Assembly: GCA_039818345.1 (NCBI GenBank)
Contig: JBCBUC010000006.1
Coordinates: 62,001 to 126,000 of the forward strand
Direction: 5' to 3'
DNA from: Parvularcula sp039818345
GTDB lineage: Bacteria; Pseudomonadota; Alphaproteobacteria; Caulobacterales; Parvularculaceae
Length of the DNA stretch: 64,000 nt
Part shown: in pieces, positions 15,242 through 24,426 of the stretch
Layout of the letters: every line of letters begins with the position of its first letter
Position numbering within the stretch: the first letter of the stretch is position 1
Position numbers and translations under genes: made by a program
Notes under the pieces: model-generated
Seen by the model: the letters and a program-made list of their open reading frames with translations, nothing else
The model's database searches: none
Told to the model about the DNA's origin: nothing

Positions 15242-17890
15242 TTAGAAGCGCTTCCGTGCCGTCACACCCCAGGTGCGCGGTGCGTTCGGGTAAGCCGACA
15301 CCGTTGACTGAAGTGTCGTTGGGAAGCCCGAGGTGTAGTACTCGTCTTCGTTGATGTTCCGACCCCAGATGAGGAGCTCAACACCATTATCGAAGTTGAC
15401 ACCCACCGATGCATTCAGCGTACCGACTTCGCGCTCCACTTCCGGCGCCACGTTTTCAAGCAGGCGAACAGCCGTTTCGTACTGGTAGTCCATACGAATG
15501 AAGGCTTCACCCATCGAGAAGTCGCGGCGGTAGTCAAAGGCGAACGAGCCCGAGAATGGCGAGATACCGGCAACTTCTTCACCGGAAAGGTCTGCCACGC
15601 CGTCTTGGACACCATCAGCAAGGTCGCGATCGCTACCACTAACAACCGGTGCACCTTCAAACTCTTCGTACTCTGCGTCGATCCACAGACCCGAGATGTT
15701 GAAGGTCAGGCCAGGGATCATCGGTGGTGCGATGATTGTGTCAAATTCGACACCCTGTGCAGACTGCTCACCAGCGTTGGCGAGAACGAAGCCCGTGCCT
15801 TGGAAGGTCGATGACTGGAACCCCTCAACCGTCTGGTCGAAGAGAGCGACGTTGAACTGACCCCAAGAGAACTGGGTCTTGAGACCAAATTCGAGCGTCT
15901 TGGTGATTTCCGGATCAGCAAGGCGTGTACCCGCGTACTGACCGAGGGCAACCGCAGTGTTGAGCGCCTGGGTCGTACCCGGGATTGCCGTGTCAGCGGC
16001 CAGCTCATTAGATGCTGTCAATGCACCGATGTCACTCGCGAACGGACGGGTGTCTGGCGTCAGGTTCCACGACGAAGCTTTAAAGCCGCGTGCGTAGGAG
16101 ACGTAGACATTGGTCCGGTCGGTCGCGTCGTAAGCGAGGCGAAGGGTATAAGGCCAGTCATTGTCGACTGACTCACCATCTTCCACTGAGTTCGGGAACG
16201 GGGTGAGTGGGCCGAGTGGCTGGAGACCAGCGAGGAAGAGACCAAGCAGCGGGTTCGCTGATGGATCTGTCGACAGTGCTTCACCCTGGGCAACTGCCTG
16301 GGCTTGAAGGGCACCAAGTGCTGCTGCATCTGAAGCAATCGATGGGTCCGCTGCCAGGGTTGCTTCAATGATGCCGCCAGCGATCAGATCAGCACCGATA
16401 TCGACAAAATCGAGATCGGAGAAGGGGTTGGTCCGCGTGACATTGCTGAAGTCCACCTCTTTGTCGGCTTGGAAGTAAGCAACACCACCGGTGAAGACGA
16501 GCTTGTCGGTGAGGTTGATATCCATCTGGGTGAAGAGCTGGAACTGCGTATCGTCTTGGGTGTTGACGAAATCAACGCCGCCGCCGTCTTGGTAGAATGT
16601 GTTGCCAATTGCGCCTGCGCCGAGTGTTGGGGCGAAGATCGCTGCTTCCAGACCACCGAGCGTGCCCTCGAGCGCCGTGTTGGTGAGTGACGCAGGACCG
16701 TCGATGAGGAAGTCAACATACCGGCGAGCGTCGACACCGTAGAGACGGTTGTCCGTGTTGGTCAGCTCTTCGTTGTAATAGAATGCACCGAAAAGATAAT
16801 TGACCCGGTCATTCCAGTTGCCAACCAAGCGAAGTTCTTGGGTGAACGTTTCAGTGTCGAGGTCACGAAGGTTGCTGCCAAGAAGCTCGAGGGTGGTGAA
16901 ATCACCTTCGTAGTTGTTGACGTCTTCATACTCACGATAGCTCGTGATCGAGCTCAGCGTCATGTTCGGCGTGATGTCCCAATCAGCATGGAACGACGCA
17001 CCGTAGTTGTCGATTTCGCTTTGGCTGTTGAGGTCCGTAGCGGTCTCATAGGTGAAACCAAGGTCGCCGCCAACGGCGCCAAGTGCGTTAACGATGTTCG
17101 TGCTGCTCAAGCCAAGATCAACGCCTTCATCGAGCGCCAGCTGCGTACCACAGCAGTTCTCGTCGATCTTGTCGTAGTCAGCGATCACGCGGAACTCGAG
17201 GTTATCGGTTGGCTGTGCGAGAAGCTGACCGCGGATCGCCCAACGATCACGTTCGTTGAAGTCGTTGCCTGGGCCGTTGTTCTCGAAATAGCCGTCGCGT
17301 TGGTTGATGCTACCAGCGAGTGAGAAGGCGAAGATGTCGTTGATCGGGCCAGTGATGTAGCCCTTGCCGATCATCTGGTTGTAGTTGCCATAGGTGAATT
17401 CACCCACGCCGCTCCACTCATACTCAGGCTTTTTGGTGACAACGCTGACCACACCAGAGGTCGCGTTCTTGCCGAAAAGGGTCGACTGCGGGCCGCGCAG
17501 AACTTCAACCCGCTCAAGGCTGATGAGGTCACTCAGGGCCGAACCGGTCCGCGAGCGGAACACGCCGTCAATATAAACAGCGACTGAAGGTTCAATACCT
17601 GGGTTGTTGGCGCCGTTGCCTTGGCCACGAATAATGAACGTGGTGTTGGACGAACGTTCGAGCTGGCTGACCCGAAGCGCTGGAACAAGCGATTGCAGAT
17701 CGATCGCGTCGACGATCTGTGCGTCTTGAACGGTCTCTTCCTGGACCACCGACACAGCAATCGGAACTTCTTGCAGGGTTTGCTCACGCTTGGTCGCGGT
17801 GACGACGATTTCGTCGATCTGGGCCGCGGCTTGCGCCATAAATGAAGCGCCAACCAGCGCCGTCGTTACGAAAAAGACGTTTTTGTTCAC
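15242..17890 (-). CDS. TonB-dependent outer-membrane receptor
   Basis: An 882-residue receptor with a signal peptide (about residues 1-23), a TonB box-like DEIVVTATKREQTLQEVPIAVSV, a plug domain to about residue 150 (VEVLRGPQSTLFGKNATSGVVSVVTKKP) and a beta barrel ending in Phe (GVTARKRF). Sequences of this style are typical of the large receptor families of sphingomonad and caulobacter-like bacteria, which import sugars, aromatics or siderophores. The substrate is not readable. It is divergent from a MaoC-like gene and ends at a strong terminator. Confidence 0.92.
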   Translation of the reverse strand: MNKNVFFVTTALVGASFMAQAAAQIDEIVVTATKREQTLQEVPIAVSVVQEETVQDAQIVDAIDLQSLVPALRVSQLERSSNTTFIIRGQGNGANNPGIEPSVAVYIDGVFRSRTGSALSDLISLERVEVLRGPQSTLFGKNATSGVVSVVTKKPEYEWSGVGEFTYGNYNQMIGKGYITGPINDIFAFSLAGSINQRDGYFENNGPGNDFNERDRWAIRGQLLAQPTDNLEFRVIADYDKIDENCCGTQLALDEGVDLGLSSTNIVNALGAVGGDLGFTYETATDLNSQSEIDNYGASFHADWDITPNMTLSSITSYREYEDVNNYEGDFTTLELLGSNLRDLDTETFTQELRLVGNWNDRVNYLFGAFYYNEELTNTDNRLYGVDARRYVDFLIDGPASLTNTALEGTLGGLEAAIFAPTLGAGAIGNTFYQDGGGVDFVNTQDDTQFQLFTQMDINLTDKLVFTGGVAYFQADKEVDFSNVTRTNPFSDLDFVDIGADLIAGGIIEATLAADPSIASDAAALGALQAQAVAQGEALSTDPSANPLLGLFLAGLQPLGPLTPFPNSVEDGESVDNDWPYTLRLAYDATDRTNVYVSYARGFKASSWNLTPDTRPFASDIGALTASNELAADTAIPGTTQALNTAVALGQYAGTRLADPEITKTLEFGLKTQFSWGQFNVALFDQTVEGFQSSTFQGTGFVLANAGEQSAQGVEFDTIIAPPMIPGLTFNISGLWIDAEYEEFEGAPVVSGSDRDLADGVQDGVADLSGEEVAGISPFSGSFAFDYRRDFSMGEAFIRMDYQYETAVRLLENVAPEVEREVGTLNASVGVNFDNGVELLIWGRNINEDEYYTSGFPTTLQSTVSAYPNAPRTWGVTARKRF

Positions 17891-18068
17891 CGTCTACTCC
17901 TCCCGTGCCCCAGAAGGGGGCTCTCCACTAATGCCTTATAAGGCTCTTTTGTTTCGATCGCCTTGCCGTTTCCATTGCGCCCCTCCTTCAATGTGGGCGA
18001 AGACGAAGACAAATTCGAAAACGATCAGACACGAATAGCGGATTGATGAGAGAGGAAAAGAGTTTCCA

Positions 18069-18530
18069 ATGAATACAATCACGGTCGATGAACTCATGCG
18101 ACAAATCGGCAACAGTCGATTAACCTCAAATTGGATCGACGTTGATCAAAAAAGAATCGATCAGTTCGCCGATGTAACCGAAGATCATCAATTTATTCAT
18201 GTGGATGAGGAGAAGGCGAAGGCTACTCCCTTCGGCGGAACCATCGCTCATGGGTATTTGACGCTCTCGCTGCTTTCCAAAATGGGTGAGGGGACGTTGC
18301 CAGCGCTCGAAGGCATCCAGGCGGGTGTGAATTACGGCTGCAACAAGCTTCGTTTCATCAACCCCGTCCGGTCAGGAAAAAGAGTGCGGGGGCATTTCAG
18401 CCTGATCGATTATAAATCGCCCAATCCAGGCACGCATGTGATGACTTATAACATCGAAGTCGAAATCGAAGGCGAAGACAAACCGGCCCTCGTGACCGAA
18501 TGGGTCTTCATGCAAATGACGGCAGCCTGA
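18069..18530 (+). CDS. MaoC-like (R)-hydratase
   Basis: A 153-residue hot-dog fold enzyme. The hydratase motif is present: Asp in FADVTEDHQFIHVD, with the conserved His and the downstream FGGTIAHGYLTLSLL. The family hydrates enoyl-CoA esters, giving (R)-3-hydroxyacyl-CoA. The start has a purine-rich AGAGGAAAAGAG site. It is divergent from the TonB receptor and convergent with the quinone oxidoreductase gene; no pathway context is visible. Confidence 0.88.
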   Translation: MNTITVDELMRQIGNSRLTSNWIDVDQKRIDQFADVTEDHQFIHVDEEKAKATPFGGTIAHGYLTLSLLSKMGEGTLPALEGIQAGVNYGCNKLRFINPVRSGKRVRGHFSLIDYKSPNPGTHVMTYNIEVEIEGEDKPALVTEWVFMQMTAA

Positions 18531-18579
18531 AATAACTGTTTTGGGCCACGGGCGCCCGCCCGTGGCCCTGTCGCCCGCT

Positions 18580-19575
18580 TTAAGGCATGGTGATCACAAC
18601 TTTGCCTGTGACCTCGCGGTTTTCGAGCAATTTGAGTGCTTTCGCTCCGTCCTCGAGCGCAAAGCTCGCGGTGATCCGCGGTTTCACCCGGCCATCGGCC
18701 ATCATCGCGCCGATATCCGCCATGTTGCTGGCGTGCCCAGCGGGATCTCGCATCACCGCGGCGCCCCAGAAAACACCCATGATTTGCGAGCTCTTCAGGA
18801 GGGTGAGATTGAGTGGCGGGTTCGGAATACCGGCGGGAAATCCGACGACGAGGTAACGACCCTCCCAAGCCATGGCACGAAGAGCAGGCTCGCAATAAGC
18901 GCCGCCGACCGAATCATAAAGCGCATCTGCACCGCCGCCGGTCTTTTCCTTGATCGCGTTCGAAAGAGCCTTTTGCGAGTCGCGGTCGAGCTCTCGTGGA
19001 TAGACGATGGTGTCGTCCGCCCCGAGCTCTCGGCAAAAATCTGCCTTCGCGTCTGAACTCACCGCGGCGACGACTGTTGCGCCCATGGCTTTGCCGAGTT
19101 CGATAGCCGCTGACCCGACGCCGCCAGCAGCCCCCAGCACCACGAGACTTTCGCCGCTTTGAAGCTTCGCGCGGTCCTTGAGCGCGTAATAGCTGGTGCC
19201 GTAGGTCATAATAAAACCGGCTGCTTGATCAAAAGGCAGGGCATCCGGAATCGGCATCACGGTCGGAGCATCGACGCACACATGCGTTGAGTAGCCACCA
19301 AACGCACCGGCCGATGCAGCGACCCGCTCACCAACTCTTGATGCATCGACGCCTTCCCCCACGGCTTCGATCACGCCGGCAATCTCACCGCCCGGCGCAA
19401 AAGGGCGTTCAGGTTTGAACTGATAAAGATCCTTGATGATCAGCGTGTCGGGAAAATTGACCCCAGCGGCATGCACCCGGATCAAGACTTGGCCTTTTTG
19501 AGGGGTTGGATCGTCCTGTTCGATGATCTCCAATGTATCTGGCCCACCGGGTGTAACTGACATCAGTGACTTCAT
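18580..19575 (-). CDS. NAD(P)H:quinone oxidoreductase / zinc-independent MDR protein
   Basis: A 331-residue medium-chain dehydrogenase/reductase without the catalytic zinc cysteines, with the quinone-oxidoreductase signature around GTSYYALKDRAKLQSGESLVVLGAAGGVGSAAIELGKAMGATV (nucleotide-binding AAGGVGSA about residue 149). Members reduce quinones or enones with NADPH. It is divergent from an MFS transporter gene, whose expression might be shared, but no link is proven. Confidence 0.88.
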   Translation of the reverse strand: MKSLMSVTPGGPDTLEIIEQDDPTPQKGQVLIRVHAAGVNFPDTLIIKDLYQFKPERPFAPGGEIAGVIEAVGEGVDASRVGERVAASAGAFGGYSTHVCVDAPTVMPIPDALPFDQAAGFIMTYGTSYYALKDRAKLQSGESLVVLGAAGGVGSAAIELGKAMGATVVAAVSSDAKADFCRELGADDTIVYPRELDRDSQKALSNAIKEKTGGGADALYDSVGGAYCEPALRAMAWEGRYLVVGFPAGIPNPPLNLTLLKSSQIMGVFWGAAVMRDPAGHASNMADIGAMMADGRVKPRITASFALEDGAKALKLLENREVTGKVVITMP

Positions 19576-19652
19576 GGCGTTTCTCTCGCTTGCTGTTGTC
19601 AGCGAGACTAGGCACGGTCACTCCAAAAACAACACATTGGGAGGCAGCTTAC

Positions 19653-21050
19653 GTGCCAAAGATTCAAAACCGAGGGGCGATCCTCGCGCTCCTCACGGTC
19701 GTTTATGCGTTTAATTTCATCGACCGACAGATCGTTGGCGTCTTGGCTCCTTTTATTCAGGGCGAGCTTGGCCTGTCAGGAACGCAGATCGGGCTGCTAA
19801 CCGGCGGTCTGTTCGCGATCTTCTACACCTTTGTTGGCATCCCGATTGCCGGTATCGTTGATAACCCACGAACGCTGCGGATCGGCGGGTTCAAGATCAC
19901 CTTCGATCGAGTGACGATTATCGCCTTGAGCCTCGGGACCTGGAGCTTCTTCACCATGGTCACGGGTTTTGCGAGCGGCTTCGCTGCCTTGGCGGTGCTG
20001 AGGATTGGCGTGGCGATTGGCGAAGCCGGGTGCAGCCCGCCAAGCCACGCGCTCATTTCCGACCTCTATAAGCCGAATGAGCGCGGCAAAGCGCTGGGCA
20101 CTTATGCGCTAGGTATCCCGTTTGGGATTATGACGGCCTACTTTGTCAACGCGTTCTTCGTTTCAGGCGGGACCGTCGATTGGCGGACCGCATTTTTGGT
20201 TGTTGGGTTTGCTGGCCTGCCGCTCGCCTTCATTGTCAAAGCTGTGATCCCTGAGCCTGAGCGCGGACGGATGGACGAGGTCAAAGCCAAGCCCGTGCCT
20301 TTCAAAGAGGGCCTGGCGCAGCTTGCGAAGGTTCCAAGCTATTGGACCATGGCCCTCGGTATCGCCTTCTCGAGCTTTGGGTCCTACTCCGTCTCGGCTT
20401 TTCTTATGGGCTACATGGTGGGTGTTCCGAATGAGATGGTCGGCCAATTTGCCGATATCCCGCTCGTTCCCCTTCTTCTTGGCCTCGGGGTCGGTAACGC
20501 GATCTTCTACTCAAGCGGCACCTATCTTGGCGGTGCGATTGCTGACCATTTTGGCAAAAAGAACGTGGGCGCTTACGCCTTTGTGCCAGGCATCACGACG
20601 ACGCTGGCGGCTTGCTTTGCCGCGCTTGCCTGGTCGACGGGATCAGCGGTGCTCTTCTTCTCGTCGATTTCGCTACATGTCTTTTTCCTCGGCTTTTACC
20701 TCGGGCCAAGCTTTTCGGTGGCGCAGAACCTGGCCGGTGTGTCGGTCAGGGCGACGTCGACGGCTGTCTTCTTCTTTGTCTTGAACCTGATCGCGCTGGG
20801 CCTGGGCCCCACGTTCACCGGTTGGCTTTGGGATGTTTTTGCGTCTGACGGGACGCCTAAGATCGAAGCGCTGCGCATGGCTCTTTATGCGTTATCCGTT
20901 CCGTGGGCGTTGGCAGTCATGATGTTCTTCGTGTCGGCGAAACTGCTGCCGCGGGATTGGGCGAAAACCCACGGTGAGCAAGGTCTCGATGACGCATCAA
21001 AAGTCCCGCTGACCGCAAGCCTTGATGAGGATGCATCCCCTAGTACTTGA
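19653..21050 (+). CDS. MFS transporter, spinster-like family
   Basis: A 465-residue transporter with about 12 membrane helices. The N terminus (VYAFNFIDRQIVGVLAPFIQGELGLSGTQIGLLTGG) is the signature of spinster-like MFS proteins, which are common beside TonB receptors in this kind of bacterium. The open frame reaches back to 19566 and overlaps the divergent oxidoreductase gene. The GTG at 19653 has GGGAGG upstream and gives a normal N terminus. The substrate is unknown. Its stop codon is the left edge of a Fur-box-like palindrome. Confidence 0.88.
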   Translation: MPKIQNRGAILALLTVVYAFNFIDRQIVGVLAPFIQGELGLSGTQIGLLTGGLFAIFYTFVGIPIAGIVDNPRTLRIGGFKITFDRVTIIALSLGTWSFFTMVTGFASGFAALAVLRIGVAIGEAGCSPPSHALISDLYKPNERGKALGTYALGIPFGIMTAYFVNAFFVSGGTVDWRTAFLVVGFAGLPLAFIVKAVIPEPERGRMDEVKAKPVPFKEGLAQLAKVPSYWTMALGIAFSSFGSYSVSAFLMGYMVGVPNEMVGQFADIPLVPLLLGLGVGNAIFYSSGTYLGGAIADHFGKKNVGAYAFVPGITTTLAACFAALAWSTGSAVLFFSSISLHVFFLGFYLGPSFSVAQNLAGVSVRATSTAVFFFVLNLIALGLGPTFTGWLWDVFASDGTPKIEALRMALYALSVPWALAVMMFFVSAKLLPRDWAKTHGEQGLDDASKVPLTASLDEDASPST

Positions 21051-21069
21051 TATTGAGAATGAATATCAA
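21047..21069. promoter_or_regulatory. Fur-box-like palindrome upstream of the DUF2061 gene
   Basis: TTGATATT and AATATCAA are perfect inverted arms around seven bases. The 19-mer at 21049-21067 matches the classical Fur box at 15 of 19 positions by my count. It overlaps the stop codon of the MFS gene and lies 12 bases before the DUF2061 start, a position suited to iron-dependent repression. The match is by eye; binding is untested, and alphaproteobacterial iron regulation often uses other proteins. Confidence 0.5.
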
Positions 21070-21081
21070 TACATCGGAGTT

Positions 21082-21333
21082 ATGCGCTCTCTCTTCAAAA
21101 CGTCGACCTATGCGGCCATGCACTTTGTTGTCGCTTTCACCGTGGCCTTCGCACTCACCCGCAGTGTCGCGGCAGCGGCGGCGATAGGGGTGGTCGAGCC
21201 GCTGATCCAAACCGTTGCCTACGCTCTTCACGAGCGGGTTTGGGAACGCGGCGGCCGCGGTTCGGGAAAAACAGTTGGCATGTGGAGAGCTTTTCGGGCC
21301 AACTTGACGGACAAGTTAACAGAAGCGGGATAG
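21082..21333 (+). CDS. DUF2061 small membrane protein
   Basis: An 83-residue protein with two hydrophobic segments (about residues 10-30 and 33-50) matching the DUF2061 family, whose function is unknown. The ATG at 21082 has CGGAG upstream; an upstream in-frame start at 21022 would lie inside the MFS gene. A Fur-box-like palindrome sits immediately upstream, so iron regulation is possible. Confidence 0.75.
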   Translation: MRSLFKTSTYAAMHFVVAFTVAFALTRSVAAAAAIGVVEPLIQTVAYALHERVWERGGRGSGKTVGMWRAFRANLTDKLTEAG

Positions 21334-21337
21334 GTTG

Positions 21338-21368
21338 CCCTTGCAACAATGCCGCGCGTTCCCGACAT
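21338..21368 (+). promoter_or_regulatory. Possible heat-shock promoter upstream of lon
   Basis: CCCTTGCAA followed after about 15 bases by CCCGACAT loosely fits the alphaproteobacterial RpoH consensus (CTTG, spacer, CCxxAT). lon genes are commonly heat-shock induced. The match is imperfect and no other support is visible. Confidence 0.25.
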
Positions 21369-21470
21369 GCCCTCAGCTGTCGCGCGTCCTAAGTCTATTT
21401 TCGCGGCAGTGGCGGGGCCCGTGCCGACCATCGGGCGGATCTCCGCCGGACACTGCCGAAAGGAGTTCCC

Positions 21471-23885
21471 ATGGCTGAAGAGATCAAGACCTATCCCGTC
21501 TTGCCGCTGCGCGATATTGTCGTGTTCCCCCATATGGTCGTCCCCTTGTTTGTGGGCCGGGATAAATCTGTCCGCGCGCTCGAGACGGTGATGGAGTCAG
21601 ACCGCGAGATTCTGCTCGTCGCGCAAAAAGATGCGAGCAATGACGACCCCGCAGAAGAAGATATCTACACGATCGGCGTCGTTGCGAAGGTGCTGCAACT
21701 TTTGAAGCTGCCCGACGGCACGGTGAAAGTGCTGGTCGAAGGTGGCCAACGCGCGGAAATTACACGCTACACGGATGAAGACACCTATTTTGAGGCTGAC
21801 GCTGCGCTTCTCGAAGAGGTCGAAGGCGATCCGGCGGAGATCGAAGCCCTCGCGCGCTCGGTCAACACTCAGTTTGAAAGCTATGTGAAGCTCAACAAAC
21901 GTGTCTCGCCTGAGGTCATCGTCTCGATCGGTCAGATCGATGATGCATCCAAGCTCGCGGATACAGTGGCGTCCCATCTTAATCTCAAGATCGCTGAAAA
22001 GCAGGAACTTCTCGAGATCTCGTCGATCCCGCAGCGGCTTGAGGCTGTCTACGGATTTATGGAAGGCGAGATGTCCGTCCTCCAGGTCGAGAAAAAGATC
22101 CGTGGACGTGTCAAGCGCCAGATGGAGAAGACCCAGCGCGAGTACTACCTGAATGAGCAGATGAAGGCCATTCAGAAAGAGCTCGGTGAGGGTGAGGACG
22201 GCAAGGACGAGCTTGGCGAACTCGAAGAAAAGATCGAGAAGACCAAACTCTCCAAGGAAGCCAAAACCAAGGCGAACGCGGAGCTTAAAAAGCTGCGCCA
22301 GATGTCGCCCATGTCGGCCGAGAGCACGGTCGTCCGGAACTATCTCGACTGGCTGTTGTCGATCCCGTGGAACAACCGCGGCAAGATCAAGCACGACCTC
22401 GTCAAAGCCGAAGAGGTGCTCGATCGCGATCACTATGGCCTTGATAAAGTCAAAGAGCGGATCGTTGAGTATCTTGCTGTGCAAAAACGTACCGGTAAAC
22501 TCAAAGGCCCGATCCTTTGTCTCGTCGGTCCTCCTGGCGTTGGTAAAACTTCGCTCGGAAAGTCCGTGGCCGAAGCGACGGGCCGCGAGTTTGTGCGCGT
22601 GTCCCTCGGCGGCGTGCGCGACGAAAGCGAGATTCGCGGTCACCGCCGGACCTATATCGGCTCGATGCCTGGCAAAATCATCCAGTCGATGAAGAAGGTG
22701 AAAAAGACCAATCCGCTCTTCCTTCTCGATGAGATTGATAAAATGGGTCAGGATTTCCGCGGTGATCCGTCGTCTGCCTTGCTTGAAGTCCTTGATCCCG
22801 CGCAGAATGATACGTTTGCGGATCACTACTTGGAAGTCGATTACGACCTGTCCGACGTGATGTTCATCACCACGGCGAACTCGCTCAACATGCCGCAACC
22901 GCTTCTTGACCGGATGGAGATCATCCGTATTCCGGGCTATACGGAAGAAGAAAAAGTCGAGATCGCAACCCGGCACATCATGCCGCGCCTCCGCAAAGAG
23001 CATGGCCTTTCCAATGAGGATTGGGCGATCAACCCAGATGCGCTTTTAGAACTTATCCGTCTTTACACCCGCGAGGCTGGTGTACGGAATCTCGAGCGGG
23101 AGCTCGCCACCCTGGCGCGGAAGGCTGTCACCTTGCTCGAAAAAGGTGAGGCGGACGGTAAGGTCGTCGTGACCGTCGATAACCTGGCTGATTTCTCGGG
23201 CGTCTCGAAATTCCGTTACGGCGAGGTTGAGGGCGATGATGCCGTGGGTGTTGTCACGGGTCTGGCTTGGACTTCCGTGGGCGGAGATATCCTCAAGATC
23301 GAGGGCGTCACCATGCCGGGTAAGGGCCGTATGACCCCCACCGGCAACCTCAAGGACGTTATGAAAGAGTCTGTCTCGGCGGCGGCGTCCTATGTCCGTA
23401 GCCGGGCTGTGGAGTTCGGTATCAAGCCGCCGGTTTTTGAGAAGACAGACATCCATATCCACGTTCCTGAGGGTGCAACGCCTAAGGACGGTCCATCCGC
23501 CGGCGTCGCGATGGCCACTGCGATCGTCTCGGCCCTCACCGGAATCCCCGTGCGGAAGGATATTGCCATGACCGGTGAGATTTCCTTGCGCGGCCGGGTG
23601 CTTGCGATTGGTGGTCTCAAAGAGAAGCTTCTCGCGGCTCTCCGGGCTGGCACCAAGACGGTGCTGATCCCCCAAGAGAATGAGAAGGATCTCGCCGATG
23701 TGCCGGACAGTGTGAAAGAGGGTCTCGAAATCATCGCAGTGGAACATGTCGATGACGTGCTGAAATTGGCGCTGACAGGACCGCTGACACCGATTGAATG
23801 GGATCCTGAAGAGGAGGCGCTGAAGGCGCAGGCCTCTGGCAAACCTGATCCGACCCCCGAAGGTGGTCCGGTGATCACCCACTAA
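21471..23885 (+). CDS. lon: ATP-dependent protease La
   Basis: An 804-residue Lon (LonA) protease: N-terminal substrate-binding domain (about 1-200), coiled coil, AAA+ module with Walker A GPPGVGKTS (about 357) and Walker B LFLLDEIDK, and a C-terminal protease domain with the catalytic Ser in KDGPSAGVAMATA (about 680) and the Lys in GGLKEKLLAA (about 723). It degrades misfolded and regulatory proteins in the cytoplasm. The start has AAAGGAG. A hairpin terminator follows at 23911, separating it from the chorismate mutase gene. Confidence 0.98.
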   Translation: MAEEIKTYPVLPLRDIVVFPHMVVPLFVGRDKSVRALETVMESDREILLVAQKDASNDDPAEEDIYTIGVVAKVLQLLKLPDGTVKVLVEGGQRAEITRYTDEDTYFEADAALLEEVEGDPAEIEALARSVNTQFESYVKLNKRVSPEVIVSIGQIDDASKLADTVASHLNLKIAEKQELLEISSIPQRLEAVYGFMEGEMSVLQVEKKIRGRVKRQMEKTQREYYLNEQMKAIQKELGEGEDGKDELGELEEKIEKTKLSKEAKTKANAELKKLRQMSPMSAESTVVRNYLDWLLSIPWNNRGKIKHDLVKAEEVLDRDHYGLDKVKERIVEYLAVQKRTGKLKGPILCLVGPPGVGKTSLGKSVAEATGREFVRVSLGGVRDESEIRGHRRTYIGSMPGKIIQSMKKVKKTNPLFLLDEIDKMGQDFRGDPSSALLEVLDPAQNDTFADHYLEVDYDLSDVMFITTANSLNMPQPLLDRMEIIRIPGYTEEEKVEIATRHIMPRLRKEHGLSNEDWAINPDALLELIRLYTREAGVRNLERELATLARKAVTLLEKGEADGKVVVTVDNLADFSGVSKFRYGEVEGDDAVGVVTGLAWTSVGGDILKIEGVTMPGKGRMTPTGNLKDVMKESVSAAASYVRSRAVEFGIKPPVFEKTDIHIHVPEGATPKDGPSAGVAMATAIVSALTGIPVRKDIAMTGEISLRGRVLAIGGLKEKLLAALRAGTKTVLIPQENEKDLADVPDSVKEGLEIIAVEHVDDVLKLALTGPLTPIEWDPEEEALKAQASGKPDPTPEGGPVITH

Positions 23886-23910
23886 GCTCTAGTCACGATC
23901 GATAACCAGC

Positions 23911-23940
23911 GAGGCGGCATGGCGACATGCCGCCTCTTTT
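23911..23940 (+). terminator. Intrinsic terminator of lon
   Basis: A perfect 10-bp stem (GAGGCGGCAT / ATGCCGCCTC) with a 6-base loop is followed by TTTT. It lies 25 bases after the lon stop. Because an ATG at 23927 is inside the stem, that ATG is unlikely to be the start of the next gene. Confidence 0.85.
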
Positions 23941-23971
23941 CGTTTGCGCTGAGGAGGTCTATCTCGCGACC

Positions 23972-24280
23972 ATGACAGCCAAAACGCCTGCCCAATGCAG
24001 CTCCATGGAAGAGGTCCGTGAGGGCGTCGATGCCCTCGACCGGGAACTCGTGAAACTCCTCGCCGTTCGGCAAGGTTATATGGAGGCCGCCGCACGTATT
24101 AAGCCGCGTGCGGAAGACGTTCGCGTGCCCTGGCGGATCGAAGAGGTTGTCGCAAAAGTCATGCAAACGGCGGAAACCGAAGGCTTAAGTGGTCGAATCG
24201 CGGAGCCAGTTTGGCGAGAATTGATCGAACGATGCATCGAACATGAGGCTGAAACATGGAAAAAGCTGCGTTCCGACTGA
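23972..24280 (+). CDS. Chorismate mutase (AroQ class)
   Basis: A 102-residue all-helical chorismate mutase that would convert chorismate to prephenate for Phe/Tyr synthesis. Typical AroQ features are the N-terminal EVREGVDALDRELVKLLAVRQGYMEAAARIK with the catalytic Arg and Lys, and the later RIAEPVWRELIERCIEHE. I prefer the ATG at 23972 because the upstream ATG at 23927 lies in the lon terminator; GAGGAGG is present but a little far (about 14 bases). It is a free-standing enzyme not fused to prephenate dehydratase. Confidence 0.82.
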   Translation: MTAKTPAQCSSMEEVREGVDALDRELVKLLAVRQGYMEAAARIKPRAEDVRVPWRIEEVVAKVMQTAETEGLSGRIAEPVWRELIERCIEHEAETWKKLRSD

Positions 24281-24286
24281 ACCAAT

Positions 24287-24322
24287 TTAGCAATAAAAAA
24301 CAATTCATTGGCGAATTGCTAA
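24287..24322. repeat. AT-rich inverted repeat between chorismate mutase and HU genes
   Basis: TTAGCAAT and ATTGCTAA form perfect arms around about 20 bases, with a second nested hairpin CAATTC/GAATTG. No T run follows, so it is not a standard terminator. It may be a protein-binding or RNA-structured element in the HU upstream region. Confidence 0.4.
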
Positions 24323-24426
24323 GCAGAATTTGCCCGATCGTTTAAAATATCACTTTGACGTTTAACGAAATCCCTCTCTAGCGTCTTCTAGCTGCGGAAA
24401 GCCGCTAGGAATAAGGGTTTCAAGAT

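Noticed and set aside
21597..23003. A 468-codon open frame on the minus strand
   Set aside because: It lies entirely inside lon, which is certain. Its translation is low-quality (rich in His, Arg and Phe) and fits no family; it is a codon-bias shadow.
23046..23882. A 278-codon minus-strand frame
   Set aside because: Antisense to the lon protease domain, without family resemblance.
24355..24384. TTGACG followed by TAGCGT as an HU promoter
   Set aside because: The -35 fits, but the -10 and the 18-base spacing are poor; not reported as a feature.
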